18,902 nucleotides of DNA, taken from the NCBI GenBank assembly GCA_012838685.1, contig DUOU01000072.1:1-18902 (forward strand). Direction: 5' to 3'. The DNA is from Bacteroidota bacterium (GTDB lineage: Bacteria > Bacteroidota > Bacteroidia > Bacteroidales > VadinHA17). Shown one piece after another: positions 7,761 through 16,010 of this stretch. Position 1 is the stretch's first letter. Every line of letters starts with the position of its first letter. The notes under the pieces are model-generated. The model was not told the origin of the DNA and did not search any database. It saw only the letters and a program-made list of their open reading frames with translations. A program made the position numbers and the translations under genes.

Positions 7761-9617
7761 TCAGGCCTCTATCATCTCCTCCTCAACTATATCCTCCTCT
7801 ACCCTGAGGTTATCAATGATAAACTCCTGCCGTTCCTGTGTGTTCTTTCCCATGTAAAACTCAAGATAACTGGTAATAGTATCATTTTTCCTCATCAATA
7901 CCGGGTCAAGCCGGATATCTTTGCCTATGAAAAGGCCGAACTCCTTGGGGGATATTTCGCCGAGACCCTTGAATCTCGTTATTTCGGGAGAGGGTCCGAG
8001 CTTAGATATGGCCGCTGCCTTTTCTTCGGGAGTATAACAATATATTGTCTCCTTCTTGTTTCTAACCCTGAAAAGTGGGGTCTGCAAAATATATACATGC
8101 CCTTTTTTAACCAGATCGGGAAAGAACTGAAGAAAAAAAGTCATCAACAACAACCTGATATGCATACCATCAACATCCGCGTCCGTGGCTATCACCACAT
8201 TGTTGTACCTTAGGTTTTCAAGCCCCTCCTCAATATTCAGCGCGGCTTGCAACAGGTTAAACTCCTCGTTCTCGTAGACAACTTTTTTTGACAGTCCAAA
8301 ACAGTTCAGAGGTTTGCCCCTGAGACTGAATACCGCCTGTGTTTCGACATCGCGGGATGTTGTTATTGAACCACTCGCCGAGTCGCCTTCGGTGATGAAA
8401 ATAGTAGACTCCAGTTTTCTCTCGTCATTCGAGTTATAATGTATCTTACAATCCCTTAACTTCTTGTTGTTCAGGTTTACCTTCTTTGCCCTCTCCCTTG
8501 CCAACTTCTGTACCGAGGCAATAGCCTTGCGTTCTTTCTCGGAGTCCTGAATTTTCTTCTGTATTGTTTTCGCTGTTTCAGGATTTTTATGTAGGTAATC
8601 ATCCAACTGCTTGGCAATGAATCCATTGATAAAATTCCTTACCGAGGGGCCATCAGGACCCATATCCTTGGAACCAAGTTTTGTCTTTGTCTGCGATTCA
8701 AAAATTGGCTCCTCAACTTTGATGCTTATGGCGGCTATGATTGACGACCGTATATCCGATGGCTCATAATCTTTTTTGTAAAAATCCCTTATAGTCTTCA
8801 CTATCGCCTCCTTGAACGCCAACAGGTGAGTACCGCCTTGCGTCGTATTTTGACCGTTAACAAAACTGTAGTAATCCTCTCCGTAATCCTGTCCATGCGT
8901 GAAAGCCACCTCTATATCATCTCCTATCAGGTGAACCAAGGGATAGAGCCCCTCTTTGCTCATATTGTCGTTAAGCAGGTCAACCAGTCCGTTTTTGGAG
9001 GTAAATCTGTTTCCGTTATAGTTTATAACAAGGCCCGTGTTAAGGTAAACGTAATTCTTGATCATTGAGTCGACATACTCCGATCTGTAAACATATTTGC
9101 CAAACATCTTCTCGTCAGGCACAAACAGCACTTCCGTCCCGTTTTCATCATCTGTTTTCCTCAGTGGATGCTCAGCAACCTTCATCCCATACTCAAAATC
9201 GGCAACCTTGGCCTCTCCATCGCGAACCGACTTGATGGTAAACTTCGCCGAAAGGGCGTTTACCGCCTTAATGCCCACACCATTCAGACCTACCGATTTT
9301 TTGAATGCCTTGGAGTCGTACTTGGCACCCGTGTTCATTTTTGAAGCCACGTCCACCACTTTTCCCAAGGGTATGCCCCTGCCATAGTCGCGTACCCTAA
9401 CCTCTTTGCCCTCAATGGAAACATCAATTTTCCGTCCATTGCCCATCATATACTCGTCAACGGAATTGTCGAGTACCTCCTTGAGAAGCACATAAATCCC
9501 ATCGTCCTGCGACGACCCATCTCCCAGCTTGCCAATATACATACCGGGCCTTAGCCTGATATGTTCGCGCCATTCCAGGGTCTTGATATCTTTTTCAGAA
9601 TATTCCGGTACCGACAT
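7761..9617 (-). CDS. parE: DNA topoisomerase IV subunit B (GyrB/ParE family)
   Basis: ATPase subunit of topoisomerase IV. The 618 residues show the GHKL ATP site: catalytic E47 and Mg-binding N51 in KEVLDNSVDEY, D77 in RDYGRGIP, the lid glycines in VGLNGVGIKAVNAL, and the transducer QTK loop at 309-311 (SQTKTKLGS). The TOPRIM domain has E410 in FITEGDSASGS and the metal aspartates 479, 481 and 483 in TDADVDGMHI. The tail contains RFKGLGEI. Length and the absence of a GyrB-type insert fit ParE. Start ATG at 9617 gives MSVPEYSEKDIKTLEW, with the family's usual distance to HIRLRPGMYIG. First gene of the parE-parC-aroK run; a TATATTCGCGG box lies 18 nt upstream, just past the waaA terminator. Confidence 0.95.
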   Translation of the reverse strand: MSVPEYSEKDIKTLEWREHIRLRPGMYIGKLGDGSSQDDGIYVLLKEVLDNSVDEYMMGNGRKIDVSIEGKEVRVRDYGRGIPLGKVVDVASKMNTGAKYDSKAFKKSVGLNGVGIKAVNALSAKFTIKSVRDGEAKVADFEYGMKVAEHPLRKTDDENGTEVLFVPDEKMFGKYVYRSEYVDSMIKNYVYLNTGLVINYNGNRFTSKNGLVDLLNDNMSKEGLYPLVHLIGDDIEVAFTHGQDYGEDYYSFVNGQNTTQGGTHLLAFKEAIVKTIRDFYKKDYEPSDIRSSIIAAISIKVEEPIFESQTKTKLGSKDMGPDGPSVRNFINGFIAKQLDDYLHKNPETAKTIQKKIQDSEKERKAIASVQKLARERAKKVNLNNKKLRDCKIHYNSNDERKLESTIFITEGDSASGSITTSRDVETQAVFSLRGKPLNCFGLSKKVVYENEEFNLLQAALNIEEGLENLRYNNVVIATDADVDGMHIRLLLMTFFLQFFPDLVKKGHVYILQTPLFRVRNKKETIYCYTPEEKAAAISKLGPSPEITRFKGLGEISPKEFGLFIGKDIRLDPVLMRKNDTITSYLEFYMGKNTQERQEFIIDNLRVEEDIVEEEMIEA

Positions 9618-9635
9618 ATTTTAATGAAATTTCCG

Positions 9636-9643
9636 CGAATATA
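9636..9643 (-). promoter_or_regulatory. Candidate -7-like box TATATTCG(CGG) upstream of parE
   Basis: Minus strand reads TATATTCG then CGG, 18 nt before the parE ATG and directly after the T-run of the waaA terminator. It fits TAnnTTTG with one change. A separate promoter is needed here if the terminator works. No clear -33 TTTG. Confidence 0.42.
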
Positions 9644-9645
9644 GA

Positions 9646-9690
9646 CAAAAAAGGGGGGCGGATTCCCGTGATTTTTCAACAATCAGCCCC
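9646..9690 (-). terminator. Intrinsic terminator between waaA and parE
   Basis: On the minus strand an outer stem GGGGC/GCCCC (9686-9690 with 9655-9659) encloses an inner stem TGATT/AATCA with a 7-nt loop, followed by CC and six T. It lies about 110 nt after the waaA stop and just before parE, so it should end waaA transcription and insulate parE. Confidence 0.6.
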
Positions 9691-9797
9691 ATTTTTTCAC
9701 CAAGAGAGTATCTTTATGGAAGAGAATCAAGCTCTAAGCCAGCTTGTGAATTTTTTAAAATGTGATCAAGTTAACAGATAGTGACTCGATTGACTGG

Positions 9798-11030
9798 TTA
9801 GGCTCGGTTAAAAATATAATCCACTATCGTTTTTGTGGCTCCCGTGTTGTTTTTTATATATTCTCCCGCCGCGCCGGATGCCGCGTTGTATGCGGGCAAA
9901 TTATCAATCCATCTATCCGCGAGAACTCTGAACTCTTCGTAATCCGAGAAGGAGACGGCACCTCCAACCTCCTTTAATTCAACCGCCTCCCTGAACTTGG
10001 AGTGATTCGGCCCAAACATTACCGGAACCCCCCAACAGGCCGCTTCCAGTATATTATGTATCCCCTTTCCGAAACCTCCGCCAATAGCGGCGATCGTCGC
10101 GTATCTATAGGCTGATGAGAGCAACCCGATATTATCGATAATCATTACCCTGAAATCCTTCTGCTCATCGGTGTAGGTCGAAAATCTGGCCACCGGGATC
10201 TTAAAAAGTCCCGCTAACCTTTCAATATTCGTATGGGAGATCTCATGCGGAGCGAAAACCCACTTCATCTTGAAGGGTTCATTGTTGATATACCTGGCTG
10301 TTATAGTCTCATCGCCATGCCAACTGCTTCCACAAAGAAACAATTTTTCATCCCCCCTGAAAGATTCCAGTTTGGGTATATCCCTCGCTTCGGCGGCGAT
10401 CCTCACCACCCTGTCAAATCTTGTGTCTCCGGCGACAACAACATTTTTAACGGAAATAGTCTTGAGCAGGCTCGCCGAATCGCTATCCTGTACGAAAATA
10501 GTGTCGAACTTTTCCAGCATTTTCGCGAAAAAAGTTCCATACCCTTTGAAAAAATGTTGATTTTCGCGGAAAATAGCGGAAATAAGGTAAAGTTTTGTTC
10601 CGTTCCTATGGGCGGCATAAATTAAGTTACGCCAAAACTCATATTTGACGATAATCGCTATTTCCGGGTGTACCAGTTCAATGAATTTTTTTGCGTTGGT
10701 TGGAGTATCGTAGGGAAGATAACAAATTATGTCGGCTCCCGGATAATTCTTGCGAACCTCGAACCCGGAGGGGGAAAAAAAGGTTATTAGTATCTTATAT
10801 TCCGGATGGCTTGTCCTGATTTCCTCAATTACGGGCCTTCCCTGTTCAAACTCGCCAAGTGAAGCGCAGTGTACCCATATATATCTGTCATCCGGCTTGA
10901 TAGCGGCCAACAGCCTCTTTTTCCATCCTCTCCTGCCCTCGACCATCAAACGTGCCTTCCGGTTGAAAATGGAAGCAAAATATATTGATGCCGTGTACAA
11001 CAATATCCCTATGTTATAAAACAGACCCAT
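9798..11030 (-). CDS. waaA: 3-deoxy-D-manno-octulosonic acid (Kdo) transferase
   Basis: Transfers Kdo from CMP-Kdo to the lipid A precursor at the inner membrane (LPS inner core); GT30 family. With the ATG at 11030 the protein has 410 residues. It has an N-terminal membrane anchor (about 2-22, FYNIGILLYTASIYFASIF), the catalytic Glu60 in CASLGEFEQGRP (the same number as in E. coli WaaA), TFFSPSGFEVRK, VKYEFWRN, the second Rossmann domain with GSSWHGDE and VFAPHEI, and the sugar-nucleotide motif GGGFGKGIHNILEAACWGVPVMFGPNHSKF. A TTG at 11042 would add four residues, but it lies within a few bases of the expected transcription start, so the ATG is preferred. Divergent from the histidine kinase gene. 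Confidence 0.94.
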   Translation of the reverse strand: MGLFYNIGILLYTASIYFASIFNRKARLMVEGRRGWKKRLLAAIKPDDRYIWVHCASLGEFEQGRPVIEEIRTSHPEYKILITFFSPSGFEVRKNYPGADIICYLPYDTPTNAKKFIELVHPEIAIIVKYEFWRNLIYAAHRNGTKLYLISAIFRENQHFFKGYGTFFAKMLEKFDTIFVQDSDSASLLKTISVKNVVVAGDTRFDRVVRIAAEARDIPKLESFRGDEKLFLCGSSWHGDETITARYINNEPFKMKWVFAPHEISHTNIERLAGLFKIPVARFSTYTDEQKDFRVMIIDNIGLLSSAYRYATIAAIGGGFGKGIHNILEAACWGVPVMFGPNHSKFREAVELKEVGGAVSFSDYEEFRVLADRWIDNLPAYNAASGAAGEYIKNNTGATKTIVDYIFNRA

Positions 11031-11046
11031 ATAGTGAAACAATTCG

Positions 11047-11054
11047 CGAAGTTA
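11047..11054 (-). promoter_or_regulatory. Candidate -7-like box TAACTTCG(CGA) upstream of waaA
   Basis: Minus strand TAACTTCG followed by CGA, 16 nt before the waaA ATG. Its first 10 bases (TAACTTCGCG) are identical to those of the box before gpmI. If it is a -7 element the leader is only about 10 nt and the TTG at 11042 is not a usable start. Confidence 0.4.
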
Positions 11055-11155
11055 TCTGTTTTGTTCAACGTTGCTACCGAAAAACGGGGAGATTCAGTTA
11101 AAAGTAAAATATTTGATATATTTACGGACCGAAAATCAAGTGCCCTGAAAAGCCT

Positions 11156-11184
11156 TTGCCAACATTTACAACACTGTTGGCCAA
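11156..11184. repeat. Inverted repeat upstream of the histidine kinase gene
   Basis: TTGCCAACA (11156-11164) and TGTTGGCCAA (11175-11184) pair with one bulged C, leaving a 10-nt loop. An A/T-rich stretch follows. It lies 48 nt before the kinase ATG and could be an operator or a leader hairpin. No -7 box for this operon is clear; TATATTTAC at 11117-11125 is the nearest. Confidence 0.4.
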
Positions 11185-11231
11185 ATTATTTTAGAACCGG
11201 AATAGGAACGAGTTTTTAGCGATATAGAAAT

Positions 11232-12182
11232 ATGATCCGTCTTTTAGCGTTGGTACTGTCTATTATCCTGCTTATGGCAGCCTCATCCATTGCCTTGAGT
11301 TTCTTGAAATTCACAAAGTTCCGGTGGTTATCGTGGATTTTCATTTCCGCTGCGTTCGTGTTTATGGCCGTTATCAAGGTAATAGAGTTGTTTGAGTTTT
11401 TCCAAAGGAGTCCCTCCTATACCTGGCGGATGATCGAAGAATGGATGGGCGTATTGGTTTCTGTTCTAATAATTGTCGGAGTGATCCTTATCCGCGACAT
11501 ATTCTCCTCGTTGAAAAAAGCCGAAACAGATCGGCAACGATCGGAAAAAAAACTGTTGGCCGCCATAATCAATACGGAAGAAAAAGAGAGAAAAAGATTC
11601 GCCAAGGATCTGCATGACGGGTTGGCCCCTTTATTGTCAACCGTTAAGATGTCTCTTTCCGCCCTTACGGATAAAATTGCCGCTTCGCCCGGTGCTGAAA
11701 TACTTGAAAATACAAACCATCTTGTAAACGAGGCGATAAACACTATTAAAGATATATCGAACAATCTGAGTCCTCATATTTTGGAAAACTTCGGGATAGA
11801 AAGTGCCTTGGAAACATTTATTTCAAAGATCAACAAAACAAAAGTCATCGAGATAATATTTAAATCCAATCTGAACGACGAAAGGATAAATTCCGATAAA
11901 GAGGTAGTGCTTTACAGGGCGGCATGCGAATTGATCAACAATTCGGTAAAGCATTCGGGAGCTTCAAAAATTGAGATCGATCTCAATCGTCATAAAAAAT
12001 TTATAACGTTGCAGCTCAGCGACAACGGAAGAGGATTTGATCCGGCTGATCTCAAAAGGAACGACAACAAAGGGATGGGATTATCCAACATTGAGACAAG
12101 AGTAAAATCGGTGGAAGGGGTGTTTGTTGTTGAAAGCGCGATAGGCAAAGGAACTACCGCCCTGATAAAAATTGTCGATTAA
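11232..12182 (+). CDS. Membrane sensor histidine kinase (HisKA_3, NarX/LiaS-type)
   Basis: Sensor kinase of a NarL-type two-component system. Of 316 residues, the first ~90 form three hydrophobic segments (about 1-24, 34-52, 73-90) with only short loops and no extracellular domain, so the signal is probably sensed in or near the membrane (inference). A linker helix follows (91-118), then the HisKA_3 dimerisation domain with phospho-acceptor H128 in RKRFAKDLHDGLAPLLS. The HATPase domain shows the N box CELINNSVKHS (N236, N237), DNGRGFD (264-270) and GMGLSNI (281-287). It ends 18 nt before its cognate regulator. The start MIRLLALVLS is the first ATG and leads straight into a membrane helix. The signal and targets are unknown. 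Confidence 0.92.
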   Translation: MIRLLALVLSIILLMAASSIALSFLKFTKFRWLSWIFISAAFVFMAVIKVIELFEFFQRSPSYTWRMIEEWMGVLVSVLIIVGVILIRDIFSSLKKAETDRQRSEKKLLAAIINTEEKERKRFAKDLHDGLAPLLSTVKMSLSALTDKIAASPGAEILENTNHLVNEAINTIKDISNNLSPHILENFGIESALETFISKINKTKVIEIIFKSNLNDERINSDKEVVLYRAACELINNSVKHSGASKIEIDLNRHKKFITLQLSDNGRGFDPADLKRNDNKGMGLSNIETRVKSVEGVFVVESAIGKGTTALIKIVD

Positions 12183-12200
12183 AAACGAAAAGCTGACATA

Positions 12201-12842
12201 ATGGAAAAAATAAAGATAGTAATAGTTGACGACCACCAGTTATTCAGAAACGGACTTAAAATTCTTTTGAACTCTTTCCGCGAATTTGAGGTTATTGGTG
12301 AGGCTTCAAACGGAGTCGAGTTTATTGATGTTATCAAATTTACTTTCCCCGACATTGTACTGATGGATATAAATATGCCCGAGGTTGACGGAATTGAGGC
12401 TACCAGAAGAGGTTTGAAACTGAACCCGGATCTAAAGATAATAGCGCTTTCCATGTATGGTGAAGAGGACTATTATTACAAGATGGTCGATTCGGGCGCG
12501 AAGGGATTTTTGCTGAAGGACTCCGATATCAACGAAGTCAGGGAGGCCATCCTGACCGTTAACAAGGGGGGCAGCTTTTTTTCCCAGGAACTGCTGCACC
12601 ATGTGATACAAAAAATTAAGCACAGGGAACAGGAGGTAAAGGCGGCCAACCTTTCCAAAAGGGAAAAAGAGATATTGGAAAAAATCTGCGAAGGACTCTC
12701 CAATCAGGAGATAGCTGATGCCCTGTTCATAAGCAAAAGAACCGTAGATAAGCACAGAGCCAACCTTTTAAGCAAAACCAACTCAAAAAACACCGCCAGC
12801 CTGATTCTTTACTCAATAAAAAACAAGCTGATCGAGGTCTGA
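12201..12842 (+). CDS. NarL/FixJ-family response regulator
   Basis: DNA-binding response regulator, partner of the kinase just upstream. The receiver domain (1-120) has the acidic pair D10/D11 (IVIVDDHQLF), phospho-acceptor D56 (VLMDINMPEVDG), S84 as the switch residue and K106 in GFLLKDSD. The LuxR-type helix-turn-helix lies at about 149-211: LSKREKEILEKICEGLSNQE, IADALFISKRTVDKHRANLL. Length of 213 is typical. It begins 18 nt after the kinase and ends 1 nt before the yraN-like gene, so the three form one operon. Targets are unknown; the inverted repeat in front of the operon is a candidate autoregulatory site. Confidence 0.94.
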   Translation: MEKIKIVIVDDHQLFRNGLKILLNSFREFEVIGEASNGVEFIDVIKFTFPDIVLMDINMPEVDGIEATRRGLKLNPDLKIIALSMYGEEDYYYKMVDSGAKGFLLKDSDINEVREAILTVNKGGSFFSQELLHHVIQKIKHREQEVKAANLSKREKEILEKICEGLSNQEIADALFISKRTVDKHRANLLSKTNSKNTASLILYSIKNKLIEV

Positions 12843-12843
12843 T

Positions 12844-13212
12844 ATGTCTGATTTCCACATTCTGGGCAAAAAAGGCGAGGAACTCGCGGCGGAATTCCTA
12901 AAAAAAGAGGGTTACACAATATTGGAAAAGAACTGGACCGCCGGAAAACTGGAAATTGATGTTATTGCCCGGAAAGAAGATGAGATAATATTCGTGGAGG
13001 TAAAAACCAGGTCGGACAACTATCTGGCAACCCCCGAAAGCGCGGTCAACACAAAAAAACAGAGATCTATAATCTCCGCGGCCAACAGATACCTGAAAAA
13101 AAACAGGATAGATATGGAGAGCCGTTTCGACATAATCACATTGGTCAAGGAAAAAGATAACTTTATCATCGATCATATCAAAAACGCCTTCTATCATACC
13201 CCATATCTTTAA
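12844..13212 (+). CDS. YraN family (UPF0102) nuclease-like protein
   Basis: Small protein of 122 residues of the YraN/UPF0102 family, which has a restriction-endonuclease-like fold and is thought to act on DNA, though its role is not settled. Visible are the N-terminal GKKGEELAAEFLKKEGY and the PD-(D/E)xK-like core: E37-I-D39 followed by VEVKTR (E52, K54). QRSIISAANRYLKK and RFDIITL follow, as in the family. The gene begins one nucleotide after the response regulator stop (TGA T ATG), suggesting coupled translation. No signal peptide. Confidence 0.9.
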   Translation: MSDFHILGKKGEELAAEFLKKEGYTILEKNWTAGKLEIDVIARKEDEIIFVEVKTRSDNYLATPESAVNTKKQRSIISAANRYLKKNRIDMESRFDIITLVKEKDNFIIDHIKNAFYHTPYL

Positions 13213-13270
13213 TTAGCATTGGGTTTTTCCAAAAATAAATTTCAACGCACCGACCCCACCATCCAACTTT

Positions 13271-13304
13271 TTTGTTATTTTCGTCTTTCAAATAACATTC
13301 GCGG
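13271..13304 (+). promoter_or_regulatory. Candidate promoter of the C1 peptidase gene
   Basis: TTTG (13271-13274) is followed after 18 nt by TAACATTCG then CGG, 29 nt before the ATG. The second box has one extra base compared with TAnnTTCG but shares the TTCGCGG end seen before parE, gpmI and the lipoprotein gene. An alternative box is TATTTTCG at 13276-13283. Confidence 0.35.
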
Positions 13305-13333
13305 TGTTCCGCTGTAATTAATATATTGATAAT

Positions 13334-14497
13334 ATGAAGCAAAGAATCCTGACAATCATCGTTTTAATGGCACTTACCCTGCCAATGGCGGCCCAGAGAA
13401 GAAACAGTGCGCCCCAAGGACCCGAAGCACTGGTCTTCACTACGGAAATAGACCTAAAGGCCACCCCCGTGAAAAACCAGGCATCAACGGGAACCTGCTG
13501 GTGTTTCGCGGTAGTCTCCTTCCTTGAGTCCGAACTTCTCAGAACAGGCAAGGGAGAGTATGACCTTTCTGAAATGTTTATCGTAAGAAACAACTATATA
13601 GACAGGCTCAAGGATAATTATCTGCGCAGGGGCAACGGCAATCTCGGGCCCGGAAGTTTCGGGCACGACGTTATCAGGGTGTTCGCCAATGACGGTATTG
13701 TTCCCGATGAGGTATACACCGGGCTGAATTACGGATCGGAGACACACAACCATTCGGAACTCCAGGCATTTATCGATGCCGTGGCCACCGTTCCCGTCAA
13801 CAGAAGAACAGAGAGCGATCAGTACCATGAGATAGTCAACTCTATTCTTGACACATACCTGGGCGAATACCCATCCGAATTTACCTATAAAGGGATAAAG
13901 TACACGCCAAAAACTTTCGCGGCCAGCCTTGGCCTTGATATGGACAACTACGTTGAGATAACATCCTTCACCCATTGGCCTTTCTATGAATTGGGTGTTT
14001 TAGAGGTTCCTGATAACTGGACCATGGACCAACTTTATAATGTTCCGATCGATGAGTTGGTTGAAATTGTGGATTATTCGCTTGAAAATGGTTATACCGT
14101 AGCCTGGGACGCCGATGTGAGCGAAACCGGGTTCAACTTCTCCGCGGGAGTCGCCCAACTTATAGCGCCGGCACCCCGTACCGCCTCCCCATCATCAACA
14201 GCAACGGAAGTTTCCGGTCCGGTTAGGGTCGAAGAGTTGGATCCCACACAAAAATTCAGACAGGATGGATATGAAACTTTCACTACAACCGATGATCATC
14301 TGATGCATATCACAGGTAGCGCCAAAGATCAGTTCGGAGTCAAATATTATAAAACCAAAAACTCCTGGGGAACATCCCGTGGCGGGTTCGAAGGTTATTT
14401 ATACACCTCAGAAAAATATCTCAGGGGCAAAACTGTATCTATTCTGGTAAATAAAGAGGGAATTCCGCCCGCTATCAAGGCTAAATTGGGATTATAA
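13334..14497 (+). CDS. Secreted C1 family cysteine peptidase (PepC/bleomycin hydrolase-like)
   Basis: Papain-like peptidase of the aminopeptidase C type. The 387 residues start with a signal peptide (1-20, ending PMAA, then Q), so it acts outside the cytoplasm. The oxyanion Gln49 and nucleophile Cys55 are in VKNQASTGTCWCFAVVSFLE; the catalytic His322 in TTDDHLMHITG; the Asn343 in KTKNSWGTS. The block ELLRTGKGEYDLSEMFIVRN and the long insertion between the Cys and His blocks match the Bacteroidetes group of secreted C1 aminopeptidases. A second Cys (C57) sits beside the catalytic one where papains usually have Ser or Ala. An A/P/S/T-rich stretch (about 268-292) looks like a flexible loop. Its stop overlaps the convergent LuxE-like gene by 6 nt. 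Confidence 0.92.
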   Translation: MKQRILTIIVLMALTLPMAAQRRNSAPQGPEALVFTTEIDLKATPVKNQASTGTCWCFAVVSFLESELLRTGKGEYDLSEMFIVRNNYIDRLKDNYLRRGNGNLGPGSFGHDVIRVFANDGIVPDEVYTGLNYGSETHNHSELQAFIDAVATVPVNRRTESDQYHEIVNSILDTYLGEYPSEFTYKGIKYTPKTFAASLGLDMDNYVEITSFTHWPFYELGVLEVPDNWTMDQLYNVPIDELVEIVDYSLENGYTVAWDADVSETGFNFSAGVAQLIAPAPRTASPSSTATEVSGPVRVEELDPTQKFRQDGYETFTTTDDHLMHITGSAKDQFGVKYYKTKNSWGTSRGGFEGYLYTSEKYLRGKTVSILVNKEGIPPAIKAKLGL

Positions 14498-15484
14498 GGC
14501 AAGTAAATTACAACCCCTTATATCGCTTCGGTCCAATCGGCCAAGAACCTCGAAACATCCATCAGGGGCCATCTTGCCCAGATCGCCCGTTGAGATGAAG
14601 GAACATGAGTTCAGGTTGGCCAGATCTATAATATTTATGCCCCCGCTTTTTCCGTGACCCTCAAACATTGTCATCGGATCAAGCGGATCCCGTATTAAGA
14701 CCCTCATCCAGGGAGGGCATCTGAACAATCCGTTCCCCGAAGAGTATGCCTGGCCCAACAATTCCGTCATTCCATATTCCGAATGGATAGTTTGAACATT
14801 CAAACCTCTTTTCAGCCTGCTGTGGAGCTCTTCCCTTGTCATCTCTCTCCTAACGCCCTTCATCCCTCCCGTTTCCATGACAATAACACCCGACAAATCG
14901 GGAGAATATTTCTCGGCGCAATCCACCAACGCGAAACTCACCCCGATAAATATTACCTTTTTGCCATCCCTCTTTGCCCTGTAAATATCCCTTATAACCC
15001 CTGGAATATCTGTTCGATCGATCCTACTGGCCGGTTCACCGCTCATTTTGATCAACGTTTCTACCATATATACAAGTGATGATCCGCCTCTTTCAACATA
15101 TGAAGGCAATAGGGCGAAAAAAATATAATCCGCGGGGTCTCCGTAAAAATAACTGAACCCCCTGATAAAACTCTCCTCATACAATCGGATATCGGTCACA
15201 TAATGCCGGCTCTTCACCCCCATTTCGGTAGTTCCACTGCTCTCAAAAATTTTTTCTTCGGCCTCTGTTCCCGTAACTATCCTGTGACTCTTGAAAAATT
15301 CGATAGGCAGAAATGGGATCTTGTCGAGGGAGTCGATCTCCCTATGGTCACTGCCAAGTAGATCGGTAAACTCCCTGTATATAGGATTGTTTTCGTATTG
15401 ATATCGAAATACCATTAGGGCCGTCTCCGTAAAGTTTTTTTCGGAATCGATATTGAAAATCCTTTTTTGGATAAGATCCTTCAT
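14492..15484 (-). CDS. LuxE-like acyl-protein synthetase (ANL adenylate-forming family)
   Basis: 330-residue protein related to LuxE, the acyl-protein synthetase that activates a fatty acid as acyl-AMP and takes it on a cysteine. ANL motifs are clear: phosphate loop FESSGTTEMG (80-89), YGMTE (237-241), STGDLG (298-303) and GRLDRSDIRG (315-324). Cys325, six residues from the end, is in a position like the acyl-accepting C-terminal Cys of LuxE (inference). LuxE itself is about 370-380 residues. No luxC, luxD or acyl carrier gene is nearby, so a bioluminescence role is not implied. The true substrate is unknown. Its ATG overlaps the lipoprotein stop (ATGA, 4 nt), and it converges on the C1 peptidase gene. 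Confidence 0.85.
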   Translation of the reverse strand: MKDLIQKRIFNIDSEKNFTETALMVFRYQYENNPIYREFTDLLGSDHREIDSLDKIPFLPIEFFKSHRIVTGTEAEEKIFESSGTTEMGVKSRHYVTDIRLYEESFIRGFSYFYGDPADYIFFALLPSYVERGGSSLVYMVETLIKMSGEPASRIDRTDIPGVIRDIYRAKRDGKKVIFIGVSFALVDCAEKYSPDLSGVIVMETGGMKGVRREMTREELHSRLKRGLNVQTIHSEYGMTELLGQAYSSGNGLFRCPPWMRVLIRDPLDPMTMFEGHGKSGGINIIDLANLNSCSFISTGDLGKMAPDGCFEVLGRLDRSDIRGCNLLAL

Positions 15485-16005
15485 TTCCCGGGAAATGTTA
15501 AGGTACCATCAGGTTGATATACCCAATCAAAAGTGCATTTCACAGAATCGGTGGGCTCTATCAAAATAGATTTAATCCATAACTTGGCATAAGTTTTCTT
15601 ACCGGTACGGAATATCCAAATCTGGTTTTCACTTACCGGATTCGCCCATTCGCTCCATGAAGCGACCGATGCGGAGTTCAGAGTGTTGAAAACGGTTTCG
15701 GCGGTAACCGCGTCATCAAAATTTCCGAACAGGTAAAACGATTTGAGATAACTATTGGTTTGGAGGTTCACAACGCTATCGGCACAGCCAACCGTCATGT
15801 AATCCGTGGATTCAAGTATAGAGACAAGCCTTGCCTCCGCGAAAGAAAAGCCCAATAGGTTATACGATTCTGTAGCCTCATCAAAACTCAAAAAATTGTT
15901 TATCGTGGCTGTACCGCTCGTAGGCGGATTTTCTCCTCCCCCATCCCGCTCACAAGATAAAAAGGCCAGTAAAACCGACAAAACTATGTAAATCGTTCTC
16001 CTCAT
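15481..16005 (-). CDS. Small putative lipoprotein coupled to the LuxE-like gene
   Basis: I do not recognise a named family. The 174-residue protein has a lipoprotein signal peptide: RR, a hydrophobic stretch IYIVLSVLLAFLS, and Cys18 followed by ERDGGGENPP. The acidic/glycine-rich stretch after the cysteine could act as the Bacteroidetes surface-export signal (inference). The mature part is predicted mainly beta, with ANPVSENQIWIFRTGKKTY and a C-terminal FDWVYQPDGTLTFPGK. Two more cysteines are present. The only ATG before the signal peptide is at 16005. It overlaps the next gene by ATGA, so the two are likely translationally coupled. It is divergent from metA, with a 97-nt gap. Confidence 0.8.
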   Translation of the reverse strand: MRRTIYIVLSVLLAFLSCERDGGGENPPTSGTATINNFLSFDEATESYNLLGFSFAEARLVSILESTDYMTVGCADSVVNLQTNSYLKSFYLFGNFDDAVTAETVFNTLNSASVASWSEWANPVSENQIWIFRTGKKTYAKLWIKSILIEPTDSVKCTFDWVYQPDGTLTFPGK

Positions 16006-16010
16006 TACCG

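Noticed and set aside
9716..9781. Plus-strand frame of 21 codons between parE and waaA, with a small hairpin (CAAGCT/AGCTTG) and a T-run
   Set aside because: Too short, no start signal, and no plus-strand gene upstream that would need a terminator.
11034..11219. 61-codon plus-strand frame before the kinase gene
   Set aside because: It begins within the waaA start region and spans the promoter and inverted-repeat region; no family resemblance. More likely intergenic.
14492..15484. LuxE-like gene as part of a bioluminescence (lux) operon
   Set aside because: No luxA/B, luxC or luxD is nearby, and the protein is shorter than LuxE; stand-alone homologues occur in non-luminous Bacteroidota.
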